A DNA stretch of 64,000 nt from Odoribacter splanchnicus DSM 20712 (GCF_000190535.1 NC_015160.1:1-64000), one strand, 5' to 3'. Shown: positions 26,611-36,247, counted from the first letter of the stretch. The notes: generated by a model from the letters alone, not told the origin. Made by a program: numbers and translations.

Positions 26611-28128
26611 ATGAAAATATATAAATTTATAGGATTTATAGCCCTGTTGGGGTGGTCGGCCGTTTCTTGCAACGACTGGCTGGATGTGCGTCCCGATACG
26701 GAACAGAAAGAAGAAGATCAGTTTTCGACCTACAAAGGTTTTCGGGATGCTCTCACCGGATGCTATATGGCTTTGGCTAACGAAGATGTGTATGGTTGCC
26801 GTTTGACGATGAGTTGTACGGAAGCTTTGGCCGGATTGTGGCATATGCCGGATGAACCCTCGTCTACCAGCGATCGGTATCAGGATTATCACCTGATGTT
26901 GCACGAATACGACAATGACGGAGCACGGCAGGCTGTCCAGGCTATTTATTCCAAGCTTTATAATATCATTGTTCAGGCCAATCTGGTTATCAAACATGCA
27001 GAAGATAATGCAGCCGCTTTCCCCGACGAAGCAACCCGTTCGGTAATCCTCGGTGAAGCCTATGCTATCCGTGCCTATTGTCAGTTGGATGTTTTACGTT
27101 TGTTCGGTGAAGTCCCCGGGGGACAAGGAACAAAAGTAAGCTTGCCTTATTCCGAAGTGACGGCCTTCGACGAGAGAGCCACCCGCTATGATTTCACCGG
27201 ATATAGCGAAAAATTGATCGCCGACCTTGATAAAGCTGAAAAGCTGCTCAAAGACAATGATCCGATTTTCGGATATACTTTTGAAGAATTGAATGCACCT
27301 TCGTCGGTGGAGATTGAAGATACCTATATGTGTTACCGGCAGTCCCGTCTGAACTATTGGGCTGTAAAGGCTTTGCAGTCCCGGATGTATCTTTATCTGG
27401 GGAAAGCCGATCCGAAATATCTGGCAATGGCTTACGATGCAGCGAAGGCGGTCATCGATGCCAAAGACCGGGATGGAAATCCGGTGATGACACTGAGCGG
27501 TAGCAGTGATCGTGAAACCAACGGTTATAAGGCCTGCCCGAACGAGTGTCTTTTTTATCTGAGTAAATATAATGTGAAAGATGTTGCTTCGATTCTGATC
27601 GGCGGGGCTGATGTACAAACCGGAGTAAACTATCTCTATATTACGCCCGAACGTCTGACCCGGCTTTTTGAGGGAGTTCCGACGGATTCGGACAACCGTT
27701 ATGCATTCATGTGGAACAAAAATGCCAAATCTTCAACTTCGAAGAAGAATGTAACTATTCTGAAATATTATTTTGCCGATGATGTGGAGAATAAAGCGTT
27801 GTATTATCAGATTATACCCATGCTCCGGATGTCCGAGATGTATTTGATTGCGGTGGAGACAACACCTTCGCTCAGTGAGGCCAATGCTTTGTATAAAGAT
27901 TATATGTTGGAATGCGGTGTCGCTTTGGATAAAGATGTATTTGACGGTTTAAACGATCGTTCCGGTGAGCTGATGGCTGAATACCGGCGGGAGTTTTTTG
28001 CCGAAGGACAGTTGTTTTATACCTACAAGCGAAATCAGGTCAAGGATATACTGTGGTTGGAGACTCAGGAAATGACGGAGGATGATTATATCTTGTGGAA
28101 TTGTGTAAATACGGAATTTAATCCTTAA
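26611..28128 (+). CDS. SusD/RagB-family surface lipoprotein
   Basis: The 505-residue SusD-like protein caps the SusC barrel on the cell surface and binds the ligand. The lipoprotein signal is MKIYKFIGFIALLGWSAVS-C. NDWLDVRPDTE follows, the usual SusD beginning. TPR-like helices are visible (GEAYAIRAYCQLDVLRLFGEVP), and the RagB/SusD C-terminal domain ends with REFFAEGQLFYTYKRNQV. It follows susC after 23 bp and precedes a DUF4843-type lipoprotein gene by 19 bp, so all are one operon. Confidence 0.94.
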   Translation: MKIYKFIGFIALLGWSAVSCNDWLDVRPDTEQKEEDQFSTYKGFRDALTGCYMALANEDVYGCRLTMSCTEALAGLWHMPDEPSSTSDRYQDYHLMLHEYDNDGARQAVQAIYSKLYNIIVQANLVIKHAEDNAAAFPDEATRSVILGEAYAIRAYCQLDVLRLFGEVPGGQGTKVSLPYSEVTAFDERATRYDFTGYSEKLIADLDKAEKLLKDNDPIFGYTFEELNAPSSVEIEDTYMCYRQSRLNYWAVKALQSRMYLYLGKADPKYLAMAYDAAKAVIDAKDRDGNPVMTLSGSSDRETNGYKACPNECLFYLSKYNVKDVASILIGGADVQTGVNYLYITPERLTRLFEGVPTDSDNRYAFMWNKNAKSSTSKKNVTILKYYFADDVENKALYYQIIPMLRMSEMYLIAVETTPSLSEANALYKDYMLECGVALDKDVFDGLNDRSGELMAEYRREFFAEGQLFYTYKRNQVKDILWLETQEMTEDDYILWNCVNTEFNP

Positions 28129-28147
28129 TTTTTTTAAACGAATAGCG

Positions 28148-28981
28148 ATGAAACGATTGAATATATGGTTATGCAGCATGTTGTTGTGTATTACTGCCTG
28201 TGAAAAAGATTTACCGGTGTTTGAAGATCCGGATTGTTTGTTGAATTTTAATTATGGTAGCCAGCTCAGTACGGAAGAGGTCACTGAGATGATGCGAAAC
28301 GGGAGCCATTCTTTCAAACTGAAAACACCGGAAGGACAATTGAGCGATACGGTATGGTTAGATGTGGATATTATGGGAAAACTTTCAGCGGAAGACCGTC
28401 CGCTGGCCTTGCAGCAAGTGATGGTGGAAGGAACGAAGAATGCCGTTGCAGGTACGCATTATATAGCATTTGACGATCCGGTACTGGCGGAGTTCTATGT
28501 TGTTCCTGCCCATTCGGCAACCGCTCATATTCCGGTGATCCTGAAACGTGATCCTTCTTTGGCAGAAGGGAATGTCGTTTTGCGAATCACTTTTAGAGAA
28601 AATGCAAATTTCAAAACAGGCTATCCGGAATTTTCTACTTATACGCTGACGGTTTCCGACCGTCTGTCTAAACCGAATGCCTGGGATTTGGCGTCTTTGG
28701 ATTATTATTTCGGAGAATATGGGGAGAAAAAGCATGAATTGATGATGAAATGGACGGAAGAAAGTTGGGATGACGAATATATCAACAGTCTTTTCGCAGA
28801 TATATACGGATTCGGAACTTTATCACCGAAAGATCCCAACTACATTGAGTGGCTGGCCGGGTGGTTTGCCGAACAGTTGGAGCAGGAGAATGTAGAACGC
28901 CTGCAGAATAAGCTCGACGTCTGGAAGGAAAGTGATACCGGGAAGCCGGTCGATTTTACACCGAAAGAATGGGGAAGGTAA
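28148..28981 (+). CDS. DUF4843-like lipoprotein
   Basis: The 277-residue lipoprotein has signal MKRLNIWLCSMLLCITA-C. The mature part begins EKDLPVFEDPDCLLNF. It resembles the DUF4843 family, which sits behind SusD genes in many Bacteroidota. A first beta domain (about residues 40-170) contains a calx-beta-like VVPAHSATAHIPVILKRD pattern. A helical C-terminus ends in PKEWGR. It is likely a surface accessory of the SusC/D pair; its binding target is unknown. The next gene starts 2 bp after its stop. Confidence 0.8.
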   Translation: MKRLNIWLCSMLLCITACEKDLPVFEDPDCLLNFNYGSQLSTEEVTEMMRNGSHSFKLKTPEGQLSDTVWLDVDIMGKLSAEDRPLALQQVMVEGTKNAVAGTHYIAFDDPVLAEFYVVPAHSATAHIPVILKRDPSLAEGNVVLRITFRENANFKTGYPEFSTYTLTVSDRLSKPNAWDLASLDYYFGEYGEKKHELMMKWTEESWDDEYINSLFADIYGFGTLSPKDPNYIEWLAGWFAEQLEQENVERLQNKLDVWKESDTGKPVDFTPKEWGR

Positions 28982-28982
28982 T

Positions 28983-30566
28983 ATGAATGATTTAAACAGT
29001 AAGAAGATGAAAAAAATATATATTGGCCTGTTTTGGGCTTGCATACTTGGGATTACCGGTTGTTATGAAGACGACAGTACGATGGCAACCCCGGAAAGTA
29101 TGGTGAATGAAATAACCATAGAGGAGTTTGCCGATACGTCAGCCGTCGCTTATTCGACAGTATTGGAATTGACACCGAAAGTGACAGGGTATTCCGATAC
29201 GGAACTGGAATACCGGTGGTATATATACGGCGGGGAGTTCAGCGACCGTACGGAAGACGGTTATCGTACCGTGCAAATCGGTGCGGAAAAAAAGCTTTCC
29301 TATCCTGTGGAGTTGAAAATCGGAACTTATACGGTTGTTTGCGAAGTGACGAATAAAGAAACCGGTTATTTCAACCTGACAGAATTTTCTTTGAAAGTGA
29401 CTTCGGCCTTTTCGGAAGGATTTTATATTTTAAAAGAAACGACGGACGGAAACACGGATATGGATTTTTACAATGACCGTCAAAAGACGGTCATACCGGA
29501 CGTGATTGCTTCAGTACAGGGAGAAGCACAAAGCGGGAAACCTTGCAATATGTGCCCGGTATATAACAAAATTTATATCGATCCCGCAACGGCAAAATCG
29601 ACCTATGCTACGGGTGTTTTTGTCACTAGCGGACAAAATGAGTTTTCGATTTATTCTACGATAGATATGTCGACACTTTTCGACCGGTCTTCGTTGCTTT
29701 TTTCTGAGATGGACGGGGAAGAAGTGCCTTATGCTATGGTTTCTGCAATGAGAGGGAATATGCTGTTCTCGAATAAGGGAGTAAGACTGGATGATCTTGG
29801 CGGTGGAAGGTTCGCTAGTGAATACAGCACCGGAAAATTAGGTTATCCTGCCGGAAAAGGGACCAGTTCATTCATTCAGGCTTACGACGGGCAGAATCTT
29901 TCTTTTTGGAGCGGAGAAACCCGGCGGTTGATGTATACCTCCGGTTCGGATATGGAAGAAATTAAGTACAAGGATGGTTATGAGGGAGTTAAAGTGGATT
30001 GGGAACAGGCGGCTCCTGTGGCATCGGGCTGGAATCACCGGGCCGGTAAAAATACGATCTGGTATTTGTTCGACGTTGCCGGGGAAGGACGTTATGTGGT
30101 TGTGTTACAACCGGGAGGAGGTATCGATCAGGTCATCCGGTTAGATGCTTCCCTTCATTTAGCCAAGGCAGATGTAATTGCCGGAAATGCACTGACTTCT
30201 ACCTCTATTTATGGAGTAGACGACAACCGTTTGTATCGTTATAGCCTTACGGAAGGTACCGAAACTTCTGCCATACCGGTGGAAGGGTTACCGGCGGGAA
30301 CGATTACTTATATGGCCGATTTGTTTTACGGTTCATCTTTTGATTATATCGTTATCGGTATACAAAATGGCGATGAATATACGTTGTCGATGTATAAGAT
30401 TGCCGGTGGACAACCTTCGGGCAAACCGGTGCATACGGTAACCGGAACCGGAATCCTGAAGAAGGTATGCTATGCCTGTCCTTTACAGGACTATGCGAGC
30501 CCGAATTATTATGCCTTTACTAAGTATGCGGAATTATATGGAATGGGACCTGATTTCCCGTATTGA
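28983..30566 (+). CDS. PKD-like family lipoprotein
   Basis: The protein resembles the PKD-like lipoproteins found behind DUF4843 genes in SusC/D loci. The signal is ...MKKIYIGLFWACILGITG-C, followed by YEDDSTMATPESMVNEI. An Ig/PKD-like domain lies around LELTPKVTGYSDTELEYRWYI, and the rest is probably a beta-propeller-like region. Two starts are possible: ATG at 28983 (528 residues) or ATG at 29007 (520 residues); the second gives the more canonical signal peptide. It is a surface accessory protein, probably binding the same ligand as the SusD. Confidence 0.78.
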   Translation: MNDLNSKKMKKIYIGLFWACILGITGCYEDDSTMATPESMVNEITIEEFADTSAVAYSTVLELTPKVTGYSDTELEYRWYIYGGEFSDRTEDGYRTVQIGAEKKLSYPVELKIGTYTVVCEVTNKETGYFNLTEFSLKVTSAFSEGFYILKETTDGNTDMDFYNDRQKTVIPDVIASVQGEAQSGKPCNMCPVYNKIYIDPATAKSTYATGVFVTSGQNEFSIYSTIDMSTLFDRSSLLFSEMDGEEVPYAMVSAMRGNMLFSNKGVRLDDLGGGRFASEYSTGKLGYPAGKGTSSFIQAYDGQNLSFWSGETRRLMYTSGSDMEEIKYKDGYEGVKVDWEQAAPVASGWNHRAGKNTIWYLFDVAGEGRYVVVLQPGGGIDQVIRLDASLHLAKADVIAGNALTSTSIYGVDDNRLYRYSLTEGTETSAIPVEGLPAGTITYMADLFYGSSFDYIVIGIQNGDEYTLSMYKIAGGQPSGKPVHTVTGTGILKKVCYACPLQDYASPNYYAFTKYAELYGMGPDFPY

Positions 30567-30654
30567 TGAGATAATGGTTTTATTCCTGATACAGTGCCGG
30601 ACTGATAGTCGGGTATGTCGGTCCGGCGTATTAAACGATTAAATTTGCAATAGA

Positions 30655-31800
30655 ATGAAAAAGATAGTATTAGCTGTATTTATGGCTGCAATGGCTTTAT
30701 CTCTTTCGGCACAGATCAACTTCCGCGAGGGCGGCTTTGCCGAAGCTTTGGAGGCTGCCAAGTCCGAAAACAAATTGGTGTTTATGGATTGTTACACCAG
30801 TTGGTGCGGTCCTTGCAAATTGATGGCGTCTAAAGAATTTGTCCAGGAGAAAGCGGGTGAGTATTTCAATCCCCGTTTCGTGTCGGTAAAAATAGACATG
30901 GAGAAAGGCGAGGGCGTGGAATTGCGGAAGAGATATGATGTCAATGCTTATCCCACCCTGTTGGTGTTGAATGTGAAGGGCGAGTTACTATGCCGTCATG
31001 CCGGCTATCTGAGTGTAGACGAATTGATAGATTTTGCGGAGAATGGTGTGAAGGGAGGCGGATTAGCGGGTATGCACAAACGCTATGCCGCTGGTGAACG
31101 TTCATCGGAATTTATCGGAGAATACCTGGCTTTACTCGACGATGCCGCCATGTCGGGGACTATTCGCTCCGTAGCTGATGATTTCCTGAAAGACAAGACG
31201 GACGCTGTGTTTACGGATACAAATGTATATCGGATATTCTGTGGTTATGTTACTCCGGATTATGCTGTCTTCCGGTCGGTATATGCCCGCAAGGCAGAAT
31301 TGGTGAAGCGTTACGGTGAAAAGGCCGGTCTGCATCTGGAGAGGGTGTGGGAAGCCGGTGCAAGGAAATACCTCAGGCGGGAGGCGAAGAAAATCGTTGG
31401 GTATGATGTTGCCGGACTGGAAGCCTATTATGCCCTCATGAAAGAATACCGGGTGCCGGAAGCGGAGGGTATTCGTGCTGCCGCTTTGGTGGATGGAACT
31501 ATCGGCACGGCGGAGTGGGCAGCCCTGTTGGAAGCGATGACCGAGTATAATCGTTTTAGCCGCATGGTGGAAGATCAGATGTTTTATGCCTGTAACGCGT
31601 TGTTTTACGGACAGGGTGCGGAAGGATGGAAAAATGCCGGAGAACGCAAGAAGTTCGCCGCTCTGCTGGAAGAGCGTGTCAAAGCATTGAAAGGCAAAGA
31701 AGACACTTCCGGCCGGACCATGACGGTAGGGGGAAAAAGAATGCCTGTCATGGAGTATTACTGCCAGTCGTATGAGGAGATGTTGGAGAAAGTGAAGTAA
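30655..31800 (+). CDS. Periplasmic thioredoxin-fold protein
   Basis: The 381-residue protein has an N-terminal signal peptide (MKKIVLAVFMAAMALSLSAQ). A thioredoxin domain (about residues 25-130) has the CxxC active site WCGPC at Cys51/Cys54, the family strand VKIDMEKGEG and the cis-Pro segment YPTLLVL. The remaining 250 residues are helical and specific to this subfamily. It is probably a disulfide oxidoreductase of the periplasm. It ends the FecI/FecR/SusC/SusD locus, 88 bp after the PKD-like gene. Thioredoxins here suggest a ligand with disulfides or thiols. Confidence 0.85.
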   Translation: MKKIVLAVFMAAMALSLSAQINFREGGFAEALEAAKSENKLVFMDCYTSWCGPCKLMASKEFVQEKAGEYFNPRFVSVKIDMEKGEGVELRKRYDVNAYPTLLVLNVKGELLCRHAGYLSVDELIDFAENGVKGGGLAGMHKRYAAGERSSEFIGEYLALLDDAAMSGTIRSVADDFLKDKTDAVFTDTNVYRIFCGYVTPDYAVFRSVYARKAELVKRYGEKAGLHLERVWEAGARKYLRREAKKIVGYDVAGLEAYYALMKEYRVPEAEGIRAAALVDGTIGTAEWAALLEAMTEYNRFSRMVEDQMFYACNALFYGQGAEGWKNAGERKKFAALLEERVKALKGKEDTSGRTMTVGGKRMPVMEYYCQSYEEMLEKVK

Positions 31801-31822
31801 GTAGACATTCATATTTATAGTG

Positions 31823-31851
31823 GTATGGGATTCCGGGACGGAATCCCATAC
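31823..31851 (+). terminator. Hairpin closing the SusC/SusD locus
   Basis: GTATGGGATTCC / GGAATCCCATAC is a perfect 12-bp stem with a 5-nt loop, 22 bp after the last gene. There is no clear U-tract, but it is the only strong hairpin at the end of the locus. Confidence 0.6.
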
Positions 31852-32148
31852 GGTATTGCTAAATAAATATAATTATTCTAACTTTGAGCTGAATTATTCG
31901 AAGTATGTCAACGAACTGAAACCGTAGCTTTTTCAATGCTTTTCAGGACCAATGACATGAAAAGCGATAGTAAAAATTCGTATCCGGCTTTGCCGATATA
32001 GCGGACTGGATGTTTTAGAGTCATTTCCGCCCGATTTTGTTTATTGTTTGTTGGGCTATCAAGGATATTTCGAATTATGAAGTCAAGCCGGCTTTTATAA
32101 ATTTTAAGGGCTTTGTTTGTAGAGACAGTAACACATAAATAACTACAC
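31852..32148. other. Intergenic region upstream of GH27 gene
   Basis: About 300 bp without a convincing gene. An 80-codon minus-strand frame is open here, but it has no promoter or recognisable product. No perfect promoter is seen before the GH27 gene. Confidence 0.4.
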
Positions 32149-33756
32149 ATGAAAAAACAATTTTTGATGGCTTTAGCGTCGCTATCGCTGCTTGGCGGAA
32201 GAACGACGGCTCAGGAGCCGGCTTGTAAACCTCCTTTAATGGGATGGAGTTCGTGGAATGCCTACCGCGTAAATATCAGCGAAGATATTATCAAGCATCA
32301 GGCCGATTTGATGGTGGAGAAGGGCTTAAAAGATGCAGGATACCGGTTTATAAATATCGATGACGGATTTTTCGGTTATCGGGATGAAACCGGAAAGATG
32401 CATGAACATGCACAGCGGTTTCCGAACGGTATGAAAGTCGTCGTGGATCATATCCACAATCTGGGGTTGAAGGCCGGTATTTATACGGATGCCGGGAATA
32501 ATACCTGTGGTTCTATGTCGGATCAGGATAAAGCGGGGATCGGGGCCGGAATTTACGGGCACGAAGCACAGGATGCCCAGCTGTATTTCGGGGACTGGGG
32601 TTTTGATTTTATTAAAATCGATTATTGCGGGGGCAGTTATCTGGGGTTGAACGAAAGAGACCGGTATACCGATATCCGTCAGCATATCGATATCGTAAAC
32701 CGGCAGGTCGCCCTTAACATTTGCCGTTGGGCTTATCCGGGTACCTGGGCGAAAGAAGTGGCCGGTTCCTGGCGGATTAGCGGTGATATCCAGGCCAGAT
32801 GGGAATCGATAAAATATGTCGTCGGGAAAAATCTTTATCTGTCGGCTTATGCAGGAGACGGACATTATAACGATATGGACATGATGGTGGTCGGATTCCG
32901 GGAAGCCAGCCCGGTAGGGGGAGAAGGATTGACCCAAACCGAAGAAGAGGCTCATTTCGGTTTATGGTGTATCATGAGTTCGCCTTTGCTGATCGGATGT
33001 AATCTGGAGAAAATGTCGGATGCCACTTTAGAGCTATTGAAAAATAAGGAACTTTTAGCCCTGAATCAGGATCCGCTGGGTTTGCAAGCTTATGTCGTTC
33101 AGCACGAAAATGAAGGTTATGTGTTGGTAAAAGATATCGAACAAAAACGGGGGAAGGTGCGTGCTGTAGCGCTTTACAATCCTTCTGAGCAGCCTTGTTC
33201 TTTCACCGTACCTTTGACAGATCTCGAGTTCGAGGGTACAGTAAAGGTGAGGGATTTGGTGAAACACCGCGATTTGGGTAAAGTGGACGGGGCGTTGAAA
33301 CAGGAAGTTCCGGCCCATGGGGCGATGATTTTACGGATCGAAGGGAAAAAACGGATCGAACCGACAGTGTACGAAGCCGAATGGGCTTACCTGCCTTTAT
33401 TCGATGATTTGGGTAAAAATCCGAATGCAGTCAGATATACTCCGCAAGAAGGTACTTCCGGGAAAATGATCGTCGGGTATTTGGGGGGACAACCGGAAAA
33501 TTATGCAGAATGGAAAGAGGTATATAGCGAAAAAGGAGGACAATACCGGATGACCGTTCAATATACACAGGGTGCCGGGCGGCAGCTGGAACTGACGGTC
33601 AATGGGGAAAAACAGGTATTGAAACAACTGGGGGACGATAACGGGCTGCGGACTGTGACTGTTCCGGTGACTCTGAAACCCGGATACAATACGGTCCGGA
33701 TGGGGAACAGTTATAATTGGGCTCCGGATATCGACTGTTTTACTTTGTCGAAGTGA
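32149..33756 (+). CDS. GH27 glycosidase with C-terminal CBM (alpha-galactosidase or beta-L-arabinopyranosidase)
   Basis: The secreted 535-residue enzyme has a signal peptide (MKKQFLMALASLSLLGGRTTAQ). The GH27 catalytic barrel begins at KPPLMGWSSWNAY. Catalytic residues are visible: the nucleophile Asp158 in KIDYCGG and the acid/base Asp213 in SGDIQARWES. The Trp/Asp-rich NIDDGFF and YNDMDMMVVG motifs are also present. A beta-sandwich and a CBM6/35-like module follow (about 405-535, YEAEWAYLP...APDIDCFTLSK). GH27 members release terminal alpha-galactose or beta-L-arabinopyranose. The L-arabinose operon and galactokinase nearby make both plausible. Confidence 0.92.
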   Translation: MKKQFLMALASLSLLGGRTTAQEPACKPPLMGWSSWNAYRVNISEDIIKHQADLMVEKGLKDAGYRFINIDDGFFGYRDETGKMHEHAQRFPNGMKVVVDHIHNLGLKAGIYTDAGNNTCGSMSDQDKAGIGAGIYGHEAQDAQLYFGDWGFDFIKIDYCGGSYLGLNERDRYTDIRQHIDIVNRQVALNICRWAYPGTWAKEVAGSWRISGDIQARWESIKYVVGKNLYLSAYAGDGHYNDMDMMVVGFREASPVGGEGLTQTEEEAHFGLWCIMSSPLLIGCNLEKMSDATLELLKNKELLALNQDPLGLQAYVVQHENEGYVLVKDIEQKRGKVRAVALYNPSEQPCSFTVPLTDLEFEGTVKVRDLVKHRDLGKVDGALKQEVPAHGAMILRIEGKKRIEPTVYEAEWAYLPLFDDLGKNPNAVRYTPQEGTSGKMIVGYLGGQPENYAEWKEVYSEKGGQYRMTVQYTQGAGRQLELTVNGEKQVLKQLGDDNGLRTVTVPVTLKPGYNTVRMGNSYNWAPDIDCFTLSK

Positions 33757-33797
33757 TCGCCTTCATGATTTTTTTAGATTTCAAAGTTTTGTATGAT

Positions 33798-34562
33798 ATG
33801 AAGGACTTCAAAGTTTTGTTTGTTCTGTTCGTTTTATTCTGTTCGCAAGGAGTATGGGCTCAGAAGTGGGAGGCTCCGAATTGGAAGAATTTCTCTTATC
33901 CTGTCATTGATTTTAAAGATAAGGCGGCCGGAACGAAGGGGGCTCGGATTTATAGACGGATCGTACCCGAACCGGAAGCTTTCATCCAGCAACATGCTTT
34001 ATGGGTAGCTCAGACGCTTTATTGGTCGGCGACGGATTCTATGCCGGGAGTAGAGAAGATCGAATACAACCTGGAGGATACCGACGGTATTTCGGCCAAA
34101 GGGGGACAACCGCCGGTGGTCAATATTTTCTATAGTTCCCGGTGGGTGGAAAAATCGGAGGATAGCCAGGGAGACGATAAGGTGCTCTATGAAACCCGGG
34201 GAGTGCTTTATCACGAGCTGACTCATGCTTACCAACTGGAACCTCAGGGGATCGGCGGTTATAAACCCGGAACCGAATTCTGGGTATTTATCGAAGGAAT
34301 GGCCGATGCAGTCCGTTATCATAATGGCTTTTTCCCGGTGGATAGCCGTAAACCGGGCGGACACTGGATGGATGGGTACCGGACGACCGGTTTTTTCCTG
34401 GAGTGGTTGACCGGCAAAGATCCGGATTTCCTGAGAAAATTCAATAAATCGGCTTTAGAGATCGTTCCCTGGAGCTTCGATAAAGCCATGAAACATATTT
34501 TCGGCGAGCAAGTGACGACAGATAGCTTGTGGGAAGAATACCAGGCTTTCCTGAAAAAATAA
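33798..34562 (+). CDS. Secreted basic secretory protein (putative metalloprotease)
   Basis: The protein belongs to the plant-like basic secretory protein (BSP) family. From the ATG at 33798 it has 254 residues and a clear signal peptide (MKDFKVLFVLFVLFCSQGVWAQ). The core has the zinc-binding-like motif VLYHELTHAYQ (HExxH), followed by EFWVFIEGMADAVRY with a second potential ligand region. The GHWMDGYRTTGFFLEWL segment is typical. The frame is open to 33717 inside the GH27 gene, but the signal peptide fixes the start. It is co-directional with the GH27 gene, 41 bp apart. Substrate unknown; in the context of plant cell walls, extensin-like glycoproteins are conceivable. Confidence 0.85.
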   Translation: MKDFKVLFVLFVLFCSQGVWAQKWEAPNWKNFSYPVIDFKDKAAGTKGARIYRRIVPEPEAFIQQHALWVAQTLYWSATDSMPGVEKIEYNLEDTDGISAKGGQPPVVNIFYSSRWVEKSEDSQGDDKVLYETRGVLYHELTHAYQLEPQGIGGYKPGTEFWVFIEGMADAVRYHNGFFPVDSRKPGGHWMDGYRTTGFFLEWLTGKDPDFLRKFNKSALEIVPWSFDKAMKHIFGEQVTTDSLWEEYQAFLKK

Positions 34563-34569
34563 AATAACT

Positions 34570-34610
34570 CACGGGGGACGGGGGTGTTGGTTTATCCCCT
34601 GTCTCCTGTG
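34570..34610. terminator. Imperfect hairpin between convergent genes
   Basis: CACGGGGGACGGGG and CCCCTGTCTCCTGTG form an imperfect stem right after the BSP gene, in the 180-bp space before the convergent galactokinase gene. It is a plausible terminator without a clean U-tract. Confidence 0.35.
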
Positions 34611-34744
34611 TTACGCTAGATTGTTACCGATTGGGCAGCCCGGATCGGATAGGTTGTCATTGTTATTATTTTTCCTCTTCATGAAAAGGAAAAACCTTCC
34701 GGGGAGTCCCTCTCCATGAATTTTTTAGCTAGGATGATTTTGTT

Positions 34745-35893
34745 TTAATTCAATTTGCGTGCTCCGTCACTGATGGTTACCGGATATACTTTCGGTTCTT
34801 TACCGAATTTTGTCTTAAAACGACTGATCGCTGTTTCGATGAATCGGTCGTAATAAGCGTCTTTTACCAGGTTGATCGTACATCCACCGAAACCACCTCC
34901 CATGATCCGTGAACCGGTTACCCCACATTCTTTGGCGACATCGTTCAGGAAATCCAATTCTTCGGTACTGACTTCATAAAGTTTGCTCATGCCATGATGG
35001 GTAGCGTATATGTTTTTTCCTACGGTTTCGTAATCACCTCGTTTTAAAGCTTCGCAAGTATCGGCAAGCCGGCTGTTTTCCTGGATGGCATAGGTTGCCC
35101 GCATGTAATCTTCTTCACTGATTTTATCTTTAACTTCTTCCAGCATTTCCAGGGTTGCATCTCCGAGCAGTTTTACTTCCGGATGATTACCGGCGATAGC
35201 TGCTGCTGCCCTTTCGCAGGATTGGCGGCGTTTGTTATAGGGTGAATCGACCAGTTCGTGTTTGGTGACAGAATCGATCAATACTAATTTATAGCCTTGT
35301 GGATCGAAAGGGATATATTCATATTCCATCGTACTGCAATCCAGACGGATCAGGTTGCCTGCTTTACCGAAAACCGATGCAAATTGATCCATGATACCAC
35401 AATTTACCCCGCAATAATGGTGTTCTGTTTTCTGTCCGATCAGTACCAATTCTTTTTTATCGAATCCGGCCTTGTAAATCTCATTCAGAGCAAAAGCAAA
35501 AGTACTCTCGAGGGCTGCCGATGATGAAAGACCGGCTCCAAGAGGTACATCACCTGAAAAAACGGTATCGAAACCTTTGATTTGTGCCCCCCGTTTCAGC
35601 ATTTCGCGGCATACTCCGAAGATATAATGTGCCCAGGAAGCTTCGGGTTTATCTTCTTCGTTCAGGCCGAATTCGGCATAAGCTTGCAGGTCTGCCGAAT
35701 AGGCCCGGACTTTGTCTGTCCCGTTGGGTTTGATTTCTGCTAAGATGCCTTTATCGATGGCACCTGGAAGAACACATCCTCCATTGTAATCTGTATGTTC
35801 GCCGATGAGGTTGATACGACCGGGCGAGAAATACAACATTCCTTCGGTTCCGAATTTTTCTTTGAATAGATTTCTTACGATACGAGTATCCAT
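34745..35893 (-). CDS. galK: Galactokinase
   Basis: The enzyme phosphorylates D-galactose at C1 with ATP, first committed step of the Leloir pathway, in the cytoplasm. The 382-residue GHMP-family kinase has the galactokinase signature GRINLIGEHTDYNGGCVLP (residues 25-43). It also has the ATP-binding GAGLSSSAALE (near 122) and C-terminal GSRIMGGGFGGCTINLV. Length is standard. It is transcribed away from the galM/ara operon, so the 436-bp gap at 35894-36329 is a divergent control region. Together with the GH27 glycosidase it fits use of released galactose. Confidence 0.96.
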   Translation of the reverse strand: MDTRIVRNLFKEKFGTEGMLYFSPGRINLIGEHTDYNGGCVLPGAIDKGILAEIKPNGTDKVRAYSADLQAYAEFGLNEEDKPEASWAHYIFGVCREMLKRGAQIKGFDTVFSGDVPLGAGLSSSAALESTFAFALNEIYKAGFDKKELVLIGQKTEHHYCGVNCGIMDQFASVFGKAGNLIRLDCSTMEYEYIPFDPQGYKLVLIDSVTKHELVDSPYNKRRQSCERAAAAIAGNHPEVKLLGDATLEMLEEVKDKISEEDYMRATYAIQENSRLADTCEALKRGDYETVGKNIYATHHGMSKLYEVSTEELDFLNDVAKECGVTGSRIMGGGFGGCTINLVKDAYYDRFIETAISRFKTKFGKEPKVYPVTISDGARKLN

Positions 35894-36204
35894 GATTTCT
35901 TTATTGTTATAAATTTATTAATGGTGTGTCTTAATCTGTTGCCTGTTGCTTTCGAAAAAAGTTATCGTTTGCGTCAGGCTTCTTGCTTTATCATAAAGGA
36001 GTGCAATTTATGTAAAAAAAGCAGATTTTACAAATGTTCATCGGGATCTGAATTTATCGTACTTTTAATAATAAGGAGTACGACGATGGCGTCGGTGATA
36101 TCCGGGTTTTTATTTAAAAATAGTCTAAATTACTTTTGGTAATCAGTAGATATACAGTGAGTTATTGAAAATATTTCAAAGAAAGTTGTAAAAAATATTT
36201 TTAA

Positions 36205-36247
36205 AGTGTTTTGTATACACTATATTTGAAGTGTTTTTTAAACACTT
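36205..36247 (+). promoter_or_regulatory. Two palindromes flanking the galM-ara operon promoter
   Basis: Two operator-like palindromes stand 25 bp apart: AGTGT-N7-ACACT (36205-36221) and the perfect AAGTGTTT-TTT-AAACACTT (36229-36247). Exactly between them lies a -7 element TATATTTG (36221-36228). The predicted start of transcription falls inside the second palindrome. No ideal -33 TTTG is present. A repressor binding both half-pairs would shut the promoter of the galM-symporter-araDAB operon, and perhaps divergent galK. Confidence 0.75.

Noticed and set aside
31908..32150. 80-codon minus-strand frame between the thioredoxin and GH27 genes
   Set aside because: No promoter, no lipoprotein or membrane signal and no recognisable family, and it overlaps the GH27 start. 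I treat it as chance.
35921..36142. 73-codon plus-strand frame upstream of galM
   Set aside because: It lies in the divergent control region, with odd composition rich in Ser, Phe and Cys and no sign of translation.
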